From JAAYRQ01 sp035647235 (GTDB lineage: Bacteria > Bacillota > Syntrophomonadia > Syntrophomonadales > Syntrophomonadaceae): DNA of 64,000 bases. Positions 51,903 through 61,224 of the stretch are shown piece after piece (position 1 is the first letter of the stretch; every line of letters starts with the position of its first letter). The notes under the pieces were generated by a model, which was not told the origin of the DNA, searched no databases, and saw only the letters and a program-made list of their open reading frames with translations. The position numbers and the translations under genes were made by a program. The stretch covers positions 60,276-124,275 of the forward strand of contig CAZEPV010000005.1 in NCBI GenBank assembly GCA_964514235.1, in the 5' to 3' direction.

Positions 51903-53924
51903 ATGAAGAATTTAAGAAACATAGGGATTATTGCCCATATTGATGCTGGAAAAACCACCACAACAGAACGTATTTTATATTTTACTGGTTTAACTCATAA
52001 AGTAGGGGAGACCCATGATGGCGAAAGCGTAATGGACTTTTTGCCCTATGAGAAAGAAAGGGGTATAACAGTAGCCTCAGCAGCTACTAAGTGTATGTGG
52101 AGGAATCACGATATTAATATTATCGATACGCCCGGGCACGTTGACTTCACAGCTGAGGTTGAACGGAGTTTAAGGATTTTGGATGGGGTAGCAGTAATTT
52201 TCTGTGCTAAGGGTGGGGTCGAACCACAATCTGAAACAGTTTGGCGTCAAGCTGATAAATACAAGGTGCCTAGAATAGCATATATTAATAAAATGGATGC
52301 TATAGGGGCGGACTTTTATAAGGTTGTAGAGCAAATTAAAAAAAGGCTAGGTGCAAATCCATTAGTTCTAACTTTGCCGGTAATAGAGGATGACGAATTT
52401 CTGGGGATAATTGATTTAGTCAAAATGAAGTATTATTCTTTTGGGGGAACCTTTGGTGATACTATTATTGAGGCGGATATCCCCGAACAGCATAAGGAAA
52501 TAACGGCCGAATGGAGGCTAAGCCTAGTAGAAAATTTGGCGGAAACTAATGAAAGCCTACTAGAATTATATTTCAATGATGAGGAACTCCCCTTGGAAAT
52601 GTTAATAGAAGCAATAAGGTTAAATACAATTAATAATAATTATGTTCCAGTAATGTGTGGCAGTTCCTACCGTAATATAGGGGTTCAGCCTTTATTAGAT
52701 TCGATAGTTGATTATATGCCTTCACCATTAGATGTAAAACCTACCCAGGCTGTAATTAGAGGTAGTGATGAACTGATTGAAATTATACCCGATGCTAAAG
52801 GTGATTTTATGGCTTTGGTATTTAAAATTCTTAGTGATAGACATGTTGGGAAATTGGCTTTTGCCCGAATTTATGCAGGTGAAATTGAAGCAGGAAGTTA
52901 CATCTATAATAACACTAGAAATAAAAAAGAGCGGGTAGGCAGGCTAGTTAAAATACATGCCAACCATAGGGAAGAATTAAAAAATGTTTCAGCGGGGGAT
53001 ATTGTTGCTTTTATTGGCCTAAAGGACGTTAGTACTGGAGATACCCTGAGTTCAGAGAATAATGATTATTTGTTGGAATCTATAGAGTTCCCCGAGCCAG
53101 TAATTCAGATTGCCATAGAACCCAAAACTCAAAATGATCAAGGTAGAATAGGGGAAGCACTAGCAAAAATATCCACTGAGGATCCCACATTTAAGGTTTC
53201 TTATGATAAGGAAACAGGGCAAACGCTCATAGCGGGCATGGGTGAGTTGCATCTGGAAATAGTAACAGAAAGATTAGCTAGCGAATTTAATATAGATTTT
53301 AATATAGGGCAACCCGAAGTTGCCTATAAGGAAACTATTACTACGGGGGCAGAACATGTTACTAGATACGTAAAACAAACAGGTGGTAAAGGACAATTTG
53401 CCCATGTAGTATTAAAATTAGAACCCCATGAAGATGGTTTTGAATTCGTGAGTAAAATTGTAGGTGGGGCTATACCTAGAGAATATATTCCTGCGGTAGA
53501 AGCTGGAATAAAACAATCTTTGGAGGAAGGCATACTACATGGTTATCCGGTGGTTAATGTTAAGGCTACACTTTTGGATGGCTCATATCATGAAGTAGAC
53601 TCTTCAGAATTAGCTTTTAAAAATGCAGGCATGATAGCTGCAAGGGAATGTCTGAAATTGGCCCAACCTTGCTTATTAGAGCCTATTATGATGGTGGAAA
53701 TTACATCTCCTGATGAATTTACCGGGAATATAATAAATAATATAAATAATCGTAGGGGTAGATTAGAGTCCATGGATACTGAGGGAAGTACACAAATAAT
53801 TAAATCCTATGTACCCCTGGCAGAACTATTTGGTTACTCAACAGTATTAAGATCTGCTACACAAGGTAGGGCTGGATTCTCTATGCATTTCTCCCATTAC
53901 GAAAAATATAAAGGTGAGGTTTAA
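51903..53924 (+). CDS. Elongation factor G paralogue
   Basis: This translational GTPase of 673 residues has the full EF-G plan. G1 is AHIDAGKTTTTE, G3 DTPGHVDFT and G4 NKMD. The C-terminal domains IV and V are present with FAHVVLKLEP and GYSTVLRS. It is alone, not in the rpsL-rpsG-fusA-tuf operon, so I take it as a paralogue of the FusA2/EF-G2 kind. ATG 51903 has AAGGAG 11 bases upstream; a GTG at 51891 overlaps that site. Whether it translocates, recycles ribosomes or protects them from an antibiotic cannot be told. A consensus promoter and leader terminator suggest conditional expression. Confidence 0.9.
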   Translation: MKNLRNIGIIAHIDAGKTTTTERILYFTGLTHKVGETHDGESVMDFLPYEKERGITVASAATKCMWRNHDINIIDTPGHVDFTAEVERSLRILDGVAVIFCAKGGVEPQSETVWRQADKYKVPRIAYINKMDAIGADFYKVVEQIKKRLGANPLVLTLPVIEDDEFLGIIDLVKMKYYSFGGTFGDTIIEADIPEQHKEITAEWRLSLVENLAETNESLLELYFNDEELPLEMLIEAIRLNTINNNYVPVMCGSSYRNIGVQPLLDSIVDYMPSPLDVKPTQAVIRGSDELIEIIPDAKGDFMALVFKILSDRHVGKLAFARIYAGEIEAGSYIYNNTRNKKERVGRLVKIHANHREELKNVSAGDIVAFIGLKDVSTGDTLSSENNDYLLESIEFPEPVIQIAIEPKTQNDQGRIGEALAKISTEDPTFKVSYDKETGQTLIAGMGELHLEIVTERLASEFNIDFNIGQPEVAYKETITTGAEHVTRYVKQTGGKGQFAHVVLKLEPHEDGFEFVSKIVGGAIPREYIPAVEAGIKQSLEEGILHGYPVVNVKATLLDGSYHEVDSSELAFKNAGMIAARECLKLAQPCLLEPIMMVEITSPDEFTGNIINNINNRRGRLESMDTEGSTQIIKSYVPLAELFGYSTVLRSATQGRAGFSMHFSHYEKYKGEV

Positions 53925-53937
53925 TTAGATAGTAGAC

Positions 53938-53976
53938 AAAGGCTCCCATATATTTTTATGTGGAAGCCTTTTTTAA
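53938..53976 (+). terminator. Terminator after the EF-G paralogue
   Basis: AAGGCT-CCCAT pairs with ATG-GG-AGCCTT across small bulges and is followed by TTTTTT. It overlaps the last codons of the convergent histidine kinase. Confidence 0.7.
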
Positions 53977-56178
53977 TTCTATTAAAAATCTGTGATTCAA
54001 TTTCGTTATTGATGTCTGTAAATTTTCACTATCGCCATTCAAGGCATCATTATAAACTAGAGTTGCCATATCTGATAGGTCTGTAAAACCATACATACCA
54101 CATATTCCTTTTAAGTCGTAACCTATGGAAGCCGCACTTTTTAGATTTTTACTATCTGCGGCTAATTGTAATTTTTTCAATAATAATTTTGTAGTATATA
54201 AAAATTCGGGTATAAGTGTCTTGATGATTTCTTTATCACCTGAATTAAGATGCTCTTTTTTCTCATTGTTTAAAAATGTATATATAGTGTCTATTAACTC
54301 GAGAGCTGAAACTGGTTTAGAAAGATAATAGTTACAACCTACCCTAATGCATTTTTCAGCAGTATCGGGCATGGCAAAAGCGGTTAGAGCTATGATGGGA
54401 ATATTGTTCCAAGCCTTATTTAGACGAATTAACTTGGTAGTTTCATATCCATCTAATATAGGCATTTGCATATCCATCAGAATTAGATCAAATGCGGCAT
54501 TTTGCAAAAAATCTAAACATTCTTGACCATTACGGGCGATGGTTACCTTGTAACCGGCTTTTTTAAGCATATAAAAGATTATTTTACTGTTAATTTCGTT
54601 ATCCTCAACTAACAAAATAGATTTACCTGTAATTATTTCAGTACTATAATAAATTTCTGGCAAAGGAGCAATCTTATTCAGGCTCGACACGGATTTTTTT
54701 AGGGGAAGATAAAAAGTGAATTTTGTACCTTGCCCTAGGAGGCTACTGACCCAAATCTTCCCACCCATATTCTCAACTAACTGTTTACAGATGGCCAACC
54801 CTAAACCTGTGCCTTGAGAAACTGTGTGGTCAATTTGGTGGAATGCTTCGAAAATTGAATTTAACTCATGAGAGGGTATGCCACTGCCAGTATCTTCTAT
54901 ATTGATGAAGATATAATTCTCACCAGCTTTTAAATTGTGATTTTGTAAACTATGTGCAGTTAACTTGATATATCCAGCAGAAGTAAATTTGACTGCATTA
55001 TCAATTAGGTTCATGATGACCCTTTTTATTTGCACTGGTTCTCCCATAAGAAAGGGGGGAATGTCTGGTGCAATATCGACTATAAAAGAAATATTATTAA
55101 TATCCTTTTTAGCGGATATAGCTTCTATACACTCATTTATTAACTCATCTAATTTGAATTCCTCTGCTGTACCTAGGGAATAGCCAGCTTCAATTTTAGA
55201 CAAATCCAAAATATCATTTATTAATTCTAATAATTGTTTACTAGATTTCACAATAGTCGTAATTAGATTATTCTGGTAATCTGAAAGCTCCTCTTGACTC
55301 AATAGGTCACTAGCCCCGATAATTCCAATCATGGGGGTCCTCAAATCGTGGCTAATATTAGCCAGAAAATTGGTTTTAGCCTGGTTGGCTTTTTCGGCCT
55401 CCTGTTTTGATCTAATTAATTCAGTGAAATCGGAAACTACAGTAACCGTACCCGTAAATTCGTTGAAGATATTTTTTAATATAGCGGTAGATAATCTTAA
55501 ATTCTTCTTAGTGCCGTTAGAGGTAACAAATTCAATTTCTTGCTGTATTCCTTTTTCCGACTGGGGGTTATCAATAGATTGTTTGATATAAAAATCCTTT
55601 TCGAGCGGAAACAGTTCAAAAACATTTTTATTATAAGCTGAAGATAAATTGTATCCTAGAATCTTCTCCGCAGTTGGATTCCAATACTTAATGTTCCCAT
55701 TCTTATTTGTAACAATTATTCCCTCACTTATATGAGTCAGTATATGGGCTTGGTAATGAAGGGTATTATCTTTCCTTTTTAATTCTGTTAGATCTTTAAC
55801 GATGGCAAAACTTCCTGTTACTTCGCCATTACTATCTAGGTAAGGGGTAGGACTAATATTTGTGAATACAAGTTTGCCATTTTTAGTTTTAAAGTTAAGA
55901 TCATATGAATCGATCTGATGTGAGATTCTACGTTTTATACCTTCTAGTAAAGCGATTTGGTCACTTGGGTGAGCTACGAAATTCAACAAATTATTTCCGA
56001 TAATTTCGTCATATTCATAACCGATCATCTGAACAAAGGCATCATTGATTTGCATTATTTGCAAACTATGATTGACCAACACAAAGCCATCATGTAGATT
56101 TTCGATTAAGGAGCGATATCTAGTCTCGAAAATAGATAATTTTTGTTGATATATTTCTAAATTAAATAAAGTATCCAC
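53956..56178 (-). CDS. Cytoplasmic hybrid histidine kinase with degenerate Hpt
   Basis: This 740-residue hybrid sensor kinase has no membrane helix, so it is likely cytoplasmic. Two PAS domains (about 20-135 and 140-255) precede the HisKA domain with H277 in NISHDLRTP. The HATPase domain (about 375-495) has DNAVKF, EDTGSGIP and GTGLGLA. The receiver domain (about 518-635) has phosphorylatable D569 in LMDMQMP and K621. The C-terminus (about 650-735) resembles an Hpt domain, but the phospho-accepting His of H-x-L-K-G is Y687 (GYDLKG). I start at GTG 56178 after GGGGGG. It lies between the EF-G gene and the sigma operon; no response regulator gene is adjacent. Confidence 0.9.
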   Translation of the reverse strand: MDTLFNLEIYQQKLSIFETRYRSLIENLHDGFVLVNHSLQIMQINDAFVQMIGYEYDEIIGNNLLNFVAHPSDQIALLEGIKRRISHQIDSYDLNFKTKNGKLVFTNISPTPYLDSNGEVTGSFAIVKDLTELKRKDNTLHYQAHILTHISEGIIVTNKNGNIKYWNPTAEKILGYNLSSAYNKNVFELFPLEKDFYIKQSIDNPQSEKGIQQEIEFVTSNGTKKNLRLSTAILKNIFNEFTGTVTVVSDFTELIRSKQEAEKANQAKTNFLANISHDLRTPMIGIIGASDLLSQEELSDYQNNLITTIVKSSKQLLELINDILDLSKIEAGYSLGTAEEFKLDELINECIEAISAKKDINNISFIVDIAPDIPPFLMGEPVQIKRVIMNLIDNAVKFTSAGYIKLTAHSLQNHNLKAGENYIFINIEDTGSGIPSHELNSIFEAFHQIDHTVSQGTGLGLAICKQLVENMGGKIWVSSLLGQGTKFTFYLPLKKSVSSLNKIAPLPEIYYSTEIITGKSILLVEDNEINSKIIFYMLKKAGYKVTIARNGQECLDFLQNAAFDLILMDMQMPILDGYETTKLIRLNKAWNNIPIIALTAFAMPDTAEKCIRVGCNYYLSKPVSALELIDTIYTFLNNEKKEHLNSGDKEIIKTLIPEFLYTTKLLLKKLQLAADSKNLKSAASIGYDLKGICGMYGFTDLSDMATLVYNDALNGDSENLQTSITKLNHRFLIELKKAST

Positions 56179-56283
56179 ATAATTCCCCCCTCTATTTATA
56201 TACCTTAATAGAAGCAGGAAAAAAACACAACGCATTTAAATATAAATGGCCTTGTGTCTCTATCTGTCTACTATAAAATAGAA

Positions 56284-57270
56284 TTAAATTTCTATGGAAA
56301 TTATGGAAGATAAATATGCCAATTCCTCAGGAGAAAAATTTGCCAGAAGTGAAATTATATAGAGATTATCTTTATATGCAAACTCCCAACTATAGAAATT
56401 AACTTCTGGTCCATGATTAGTTTTCCCTAAGGTCATTTCGGGACAAGTTGATTGCATGATATTATGATTTTCTATTGATATTTCTGGTGGTAATTGATTT
56501 ACCACTATATCAATGGGAATTTGCTGAGTAGAATCATAATAAGAATAAATTGTCTCTGTAGGTGATATATTATCGATTTCAATTAAAGTGTAATTGTCTG
56601 GTAAACCATTAATTCTTAATATTGTTTTTTCTTTTTCCCCCAAAGGAATAATAGCTTTTTGTAATGAACGACTAGATTCCTGGGTTATTTCCACTTGTTC
56701 TTCCGTTTCGGGATTTAGGAATAAATCTGCAACCATTATTTCATTAATTTCAGGTTGGATATTAGTCTCAGGAATAATCCTATCTTCCTCAATTGTTTTT
56801 CCGATACTTTCCTTTGTAGGGGCCGTCGATTCTGGAGTTATTTTATAATTAGTATCCTTTTTATTCCTTGCTAATTCCGATGGTGTGAATTTTGTGGTAG
56901 CATTTTCAGATATTTGCTTTGGAATGGGATTGTCATGTATAAACATATTGGGGATACCAGTAGTCAAAAATATCAACAGTATAGCTGCTACTGGCACCAT
57001 AAGTATTAAAGGTTTTATTACCTTAGATAAGTAAGTATCTGTATGGGGAGTAGCTACAAAAACCCTTTCCATTACCCTAGAAGTAAAATCATGTGGTGGT
57101 TCTATAAGGGGTAAATTATTCAAGACAGAATTTTCGAGTTGGGTTAAGGCAATTTTCTCCCCACATTTAGGACAATCCAGAATATGTTTTTCTATTTGGG
57201 CTTGATATTGTGGGGATAGCTTGTTATCACAATAATCTAAAATATTATTTTCAATTTGTCGACAATTCAT
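56284..57270 (-). CDS. Anti-sigma factor with zinc-binding N-terminus
   Basis: This is a membrane anti-sigma factor of the ZAS/RsiW kind, 328 residues. H29, C33 and C36 in HILDCPKC make the zinc motif, with C3 or C14 completing it. One membrane helix (about 86-106) follows. The large outer domain (about 110-328) has a Thr/Glu/Pro-rich linker and an unknown C-terminal part. It overlaps the sigma gene by 20 bp, as expected of a pair. The outer domain likely sets the signal. Confidence 0.88.
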   Translation of the reverse strand: MNCRQIENNILDYCDNKLSPQYQAQIEKHILDCPKCGEKIALTQLENSVLNNLPLIEPPHDFTSRVMERVFVATPHTDTYLSKVIKPLILMVPVAAILLIFLTTGIPNMFIHDNPIPKQISENATTKFTPSELARNKKDTNYKITPESTAPTKESIGKTIEEDRIIPETNIQPEINEIMVADLFLNPETEEQVEITQESSRSLQKAIIPLGEKEKTILRINGLPDNYTLIEIDNISPTETIYSYYDSTQQIPIDIVVNQLPPEISIENHNIMQSTCPEMTLGKTNHGPEVNFYSWEFAYKDNLYIISLLANFSPEELAYLSSIISIEI

Positions 57271-57844
57271 GTTTTATCCCCCTTCTTTCCCAATCTTGTA
57301 ATAAAACCTGGCGCAAAGCTTTCCTAGCCCTATGCATCCTTACTTCAACATTTTCTTTGCTAATCCCGAGGGTATCAGCTATTTCTTGATTTGTAAGCTC
57401 TAATTGGTATCGCAGTATCAAAACTAGCCTATAATTATTAGATAATTTATTTATGGCATTGATAATATCTTCATAAAGTTCCTGGTTCTCCAATTTATGT
57501 ATAGGATCTACTAGGTTAGATTTAGTTGGGTTTTCTTGACCCTGTATATATGTTTCGTCAAAACTCTGGGTAATGAATTTCCTGTTTTTTCTTAAGTAAC
57601 TGATAGCTGTATTTACGGCAATTCTATGAATCCAGGGTCCGAATTTTTTATTAACATCAAATTGATATAATTTCTGATAAACCGTTATGAAAACTTCTTG
57701 ACTAATATCTTCAGCTTCATGATAATGACCAAGCATTCTATAGACTATAGAAAAAACTGAGCCCTTATAGCGATTTACTAATTCCTCAAAGGCTGACAGT
57801 TCGCCATTCAAGGTCTTGCTAGCTAGTATTTCATCGCTTAACAA
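57251..57844 (-). CDS. ECF RNA polymerase sigma factor
   Basis: This is an extracytoplasmic-function sigma factor of the SigW/RpoE group. Region 2 has DISQEVFITVYQKLYQF and region 4 has NQEIADTLGISKENVEVRMH, the helix-turn-helix for the -35 box. Length is 197 residues. It begins at TTG 57844, about 11 bases after GGGGAG. The anti-sigma factor follows in the same transcript. A candidate ECF-type promoter lies upstream. Confidence 0.94.
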   Translation of the reverse strand: MLSDEILASKTLNGELSAFEELVNRYKGSVFSIVYRMLGHYHEAEDISQEVFITVYQKLYQFDVNKKFGPWIHRIAVNTAISYLRKNRKFITQSFDETYIQGQENPTKSNLVDPIHKLENQELYEDIINAINKLSNNYRLVLILRYQLELTNQEIADTLGISKENVEVRMHRARKALRQVLLQDWERRGIKHELSTN

Positions 57845-58156
57845 AAAAACCAGCTCCCCACCTGCTTATAATATAATACGTAAAAAGTTAAGATTTCTTG
57901 CAGTAAATCATAACTATATACAAAACAACTATAACATATTTTTAGAAATCAATAATTGGTTTTAAGAGGAAGAGCCCGATTTTCTAATATATTTAATCAT
58001 AAAAAATTCTTTTACCCAGCAATTTAGCCGATGGACTGTACAATGGCTATTAAAATCAAGTAAAATCACTATAGGGACTAGGAAGATTACAAATGTAAAC
58101 AGAATAGCCAATTCATCTGACTAAGAGTGGAATATTAATTGAAAAAGGAAGATTAA
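57845..58156. other. Divergent gap between the ECF sigma gene and yqxD
   Basis: This 312-bp gap has no gene. It holds a candidate ECF promoter on the minus strand (57877-57902). On the plus strand a weak sigma-H-like pair, AGGAAGA (58080-58086) and GAAT (58102-58105), lies before yqxD. I saw no other structure. Confidence 0.5.
57877..57902 (-). promoter_or_regulatory. Candidate ECF autoregulatory promoter
   Basis: On the minus strand TGCAAG (57902-57897) is followed after 16 bp by CGTA (57880-57877). This resembles the TGAAAC-N16-CGTA pattern of SigW-type promoters, with two mismatches in the -35 part. The site is 33 bp upstream of the sigma start, as for self-activation. Confidence 0.35.
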
Positions 58157-58594
58157 ATGCGAGTCATTGTAGATGCAGATGCCTGTCCAGTAAAGAACAT
58201 AATTGAAACAGAGGCTAAAAAACGCGATATATCTGTTATTATGGTTTGCAATATAAATCATGATATTGTTAGTACTTATTCAGAAATAATAAGAGTAGAC
58301 AGCAGTTTCCAGGCTGCCGATATTGCTATTATTAATAAAACTTTGTCTAATGATATTGTGGTTACCCAAGATTATGGTCTTGCGTCCTTGGTTTTGGAAA
58401 AAGGGGCCCAGGCTATTAGCCCATATGGCAAGGTATATACTTCAGAAAATATAGATAACCTATTAATGCAAAGACATATTAACTTGAAGGCTAGGGAAGC
58501 AGGAATGAAAACATTTAAGCAGAAAAAGAGAAGTAATAAGGATAATGAAAAATTCAGGTTTAATTTTATTAAATTATTGGATAAATTAAAGTAA
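58157..58594 (+). CDS. YqxD/YaiI family protein (DUF188)
   Basis: This is a DUF188 protein, a PIN-like-fold family of unknown function. The N-terminus VIVDADACPVKN is the family signature and QDYGLASLVLEKGA is conserved. The 145-residue length is normal. A GGAAG site precedes ATG 58157. A basic C-terminal tail (about 120-145) could bind nucleic acid. Confidence 0.9.
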   Translation: MRVIVDADACPVKNIIETEAKKRDISVIMVCNINHDIVSTYSEIIRVDSSFQAADIAIINKTLSNDIVVTQDYGLASLVLEKGAQAISPYGKVYTSENIDNLLMQRHINLKAREAGMKTFKQKKRSNKDNEKFRFNFIKLLDKLK

Positions 58595-58672
58595 TGGACA
58601 TATGATATTTATTTTTAAAATGCTTGTTTAGGTGTATAATAGACTAATAATTATCTGAAAGGGGATTACAAA

Positions 58673-59512
58673 ATGTCTGATCAATGTAAAACATGTGCAT
58701 CTAGCGAAGGTTGTACTATGGATCCCAATAGTTGCGGTGAGGAACATGTTGAGGAAGCAAGTTTACTCGGTGCACTTAATAAGATTTCGAATGTAATCGT
58801 AGTTATGAGCGGTAAAGGGGGAGTAGGTAAATCCTCAGTTACTGCTTTAATTGCCAGTAATTTAGCAAAACAAGGCAAAAAGGTCGGGGTACTTGATGCG
58901 GATATTACTGGTCCAAGCCAGCCTAGGGCATTTGGGATAAAAAACCAGGATTTAAGGGCTTCAGAATATGGAATTATTCCTCCGCAAACTAAATCTGGTA
59001 TTAAACTAATGTCAATTAATTTCTTTTTACCTAATGAAGATGATCCAGTAGTATGGAGGGGGCCATTATTAGCGGGTGCTGTTAACCAGTTTTGGGGTGA
59101 GGTAGATTGGCGAGATATTGATTATATGATTGTAGATCTTCCACCTGGAACAGGTGATGTCCCTTTGACTGTAATGCAATCTTTACCTGTAACAGGTATT
59201 GTTATTGTGTCATCCCCACAAGATTTAGCTTTTATGGTAGTAAAAAAAGCTATCAAGATGACCCAAAAAATGAATGTCCCAGTTATAGGTTTAATTGAGA
59301 ATATGAGTTATGCTATATGTACCCATTGTAATGAAAAACTGGAGATTTTCGGCAAAAGCCAGGGTGAACAGGTAGCCAAGGAGACTGGCATAGATTTCCT
59401 AGGGGGACTACCTTGGGATGCTGCTTTAAATGAACTGATAGACCAAGGACGTACTGAGGAATATGAATCAGATATAATGGAAAAGATAGTAGACCAAATA
59501 ATCAAAAACTAA
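58673..59512 (+). CDS. Mrp/NBP35-type iron-sulfur carrier ATPase
   Basis: Mrp-family ATPases carry iron-sulfur clusters to target proteins. The P-loop is the deviant GKGGVGKSS, and DLPPGTGDVPLT follows. The N-terminus has cysteines in CKTCASSEGC and C22, and the C-terminal CTHC pair binds the shared cluster. Length is 279 residues. AAAGGGG precedes ATG 58673, and a TATAAT (58635-58640) lies upstream without a clear -35 box. Confidence 0.93.
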   Translation: MSDQCKTCASSEGCTMDPNSCGEEHVEEASLLGALNKISNVIVVMSGKGGVGKSSVTALIASNLAKQGKKVGVLDADITGPSQPRAFGIKNQDLRASEYGIIPPQTKSGIKLMSINFFLPNEDDPVVWRGPLLAGAVNQFWGEVDWRDIDYMIVDLPPGTGDVPLTVMQSLPVTGIVIVSSPQDLAFMVVKKAIKMTQKMNVPVIGLIENMSYAICTHCNEKLEIFGKSQGEQVAKETGIDFLGGLPWDAALNELIDQGRTEEYESDIMEKIVDQIIKN

Positions 59513-59520
59513 ATTTGAGC

Positions 59521-59563
59521 AAAAAAAGGGGCAGTACATATTAAATAAGACTGACCCCTTTTT
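59521..59563. terminator. Bidirectional terminator after the Mrp gene
   Basis: AAAAGGGG-CAGT pairs with ACTG-A-CCCCTTTT around a bulged A, with A and T runs on either side. It serves both convergent genes. Confidence 0.8.
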
Positions 59564-59566
59564 CCA

Positions 59567-60802
59567 TTAATTTATTTGTGTTTGTAGGTCCTGAGCAGAG
59601 GAAACATCTGGAAGACTGAAATTGGGATCTGCATTTTTTACATTAAATTTACCTTGAATATTCATATGCAAGTCTAATGTCTCAGAGCTATTTTCCTCAG
59701 GTGAAGGTATAGACATTTTCATCAACATATTTATTTCCATAAAGTCTGTCAAATAAGTTGAGTGGTTAATATAATTAGTATAATTGATGTCAAAAACTAG
59801 ATTGTCCATAATTTTCCTAAATTCATCTTCAATTTCTGAAACACCTGGTATAGGGAGGGATGTCATTAATTTTTGGTATTCATTCGTAAACTTTTCTGGA
59901 TCTATCGTAACATCAACTACCCAGTAATTCTGTCCATCTATTTCCACGTCGTCACCAAAAGTAGGAGTCATACCAAAATCTTGCATCTGTTTTAACATTG
60001 CGGCAGGGTCTTGGTTATTAAATGTATCCATTAATTCATTAAAATTAAATTCACCCAAGTCCATCTTAATCCATCCTATTTCAGGGGAATTAATGTAGTA
60101 AATATCTTCTAGTAACAATGCTTCTACTTCCATTTCCTCTAGGCCTTCCGACATATCAGGAATTTGCTCCATTTTCATGATTTGCTTAGTATAAAGTGTG
60201 ATAGGGTCCTTTTCATAATGAGCATAAAAAGTAGAATCCATGTTCATATCAATAGGGAATCCTTCTTCTTCAATGCCTGACATGGTTATTTGCATACCCA
60301 TATTACCATCCATATCGTAGGAAGGAAGTTCATTTATAATTTGATTTGTTTTGGCTATTAATTCTTCGGCAGTAAAATCACCTTTAGTTTCATGGTAATT
60401 AACACTTACTGTCCTACTGTCGGAATGCCAAATAACCTGGGCACCCAAGGCTTCAGCCACAGAACGTAAAGGTAACATTATACTGCTATCCGCCCTGTAA
60501 GGTGCAGCTACTAGAGTTAACAATTCATCATTAAGTTGTGCATTTAGTTGGTCTAAGGTTAGCTTAAGTTTATCATCACCCTTAGCAAGTAAAATATCAG
60601 ATTCATCAACATATACACTTGCCCCTATGTATGTATCAATAAGTTTAGTCTCTACAAAAGTAATTCCATTGTCCAGCAAGTAGCCACCATCATCATACTT
60701 GCACTCTTGGTCATTAAATTCCAGGTTAATATTGGCAAACGCTGGAATGCAGGCAAATAAAACTATTAAGAGACTGGTAAAAATTATGCGGCGTATTCTC
60801 AT
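59567..60802 (-). CDS. Exported copper amine oxidase-N domain protein
   Basis: This is a secreted protein of 411 residues with a signal peptide ending near AFA (residue 23). The segment MLPLRSVAEALGAQVIW is the copper amine oxidase N-terminal (stalk) domain common in Clostridia, which here lacks an oxidase. The rest (about 130-400) is Met- and Asp-rich with beta strands, like lipoprotein-type ligand carriers (LolA/LppX-like), but the match is only by pattern. The ATG is at 60802. Function is unknown. Confidence 0.82.
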   Translation of the reverse strand: MRIRRIIFTSLLIVLFACIPAFANINLEFNDQECKYDDGGYLLDNGITFVETKLIDTYIGASVYVDESDILLAKGDDKLKLTLDQLNAQLNDELLTLVAAPYRADSSIMLPLRSVAEALGAQVIWHSDSRTVSVNYHETKGDFTAEELIAKTNQIINELPSYDMDGNMGMQITMSGIEEEGFPIDMNMDSTFYAHYEKDPITLYTKQIMKMEQIPDMSEGLEEMEVEALLLEDIYYINSPEIGWIKMDLGEFNFNELMDTFNNQDPAAMLKQMQDFGMTPTFGDDVEIDGQNYWVVDVTIDPEKFTNEYQKLMTSLPIPGVSEIEDEFRKIMDNLVFDINYTNYINHSTYLTDFMEINMLMKMSIPSPEENSSETLDLHMNIQGKFNVKNADPNFSLPDVSSAQDLQTQIN

Positions 60803-61016
60803 TTCTTCAACACTCCTTTAAGTTAATAATTTAAAAAACACCTTAAAACCTAGTATAACACTTATTAATTTGGATTTGGCGAGAAACCAATAATTACTAG
60901 TAGGGCAAAAAAGACAAAATTAATTGATATTTTAGTACAAATTTATCAAAATATAAAATATAATATAATTATAGATAATTTGGAACTTGTTATTTATTAT
61001 AGGAGGTTGATTAATT

Positions 61017-61163
61017 ATGGTAACCAAGTTACTAATGGAGATAAAAACAATATTCGCTGAGTTAGCATCTACCCTAATACTTGGAAAAGATAAAGATGCA
61101 GCTAGTTTGGCTATAATACTATCGGAAAAAAGCAAAGCCTTAGCTGATGAATTAGCTAAATAA
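61017..61163 (+). CDS. 48-codon small protein
   Basis: This short frame starts at ATG 61017 with a full AGGAGG (61001-61006) and ends at 61163, giving 48 residues. The protein is mostly helical, with Ala, Leu and Lys rich in an amphipathic pattern, for example EIKTIFAELASTLILGKDKD and KSKALADELAK. A strong terminator follows 8 bp after the stop. The ribosome site and terminator suggest a real gene. I do not recognise a family. Confidence 0.7.
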   Translation: MVTKLLMEIKTIFAELASTLILGKDKDAASLAIILSEKSKALADELAK

Positions 61164-61171
61164 AATATATA

Positions 61172-61210
61172 CAAAGCCAACCCGTATTGTTTTCGGGTTG
61201 GCTTTGTAAT
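61172..61210. terminator. Bidirectional terminator after the small gene
   Basis: CAAAGCCAACCCG (61172-61184) and CGGGTTGGCTTTG (61194-61206) make a perfect 13-bp stem with a nine-base loop. It stops the small gene and the convergent acyl-CoA ligase. Confidence 0.85.
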
Positions 61211-61224
61211 TTCCTGTACTAATA

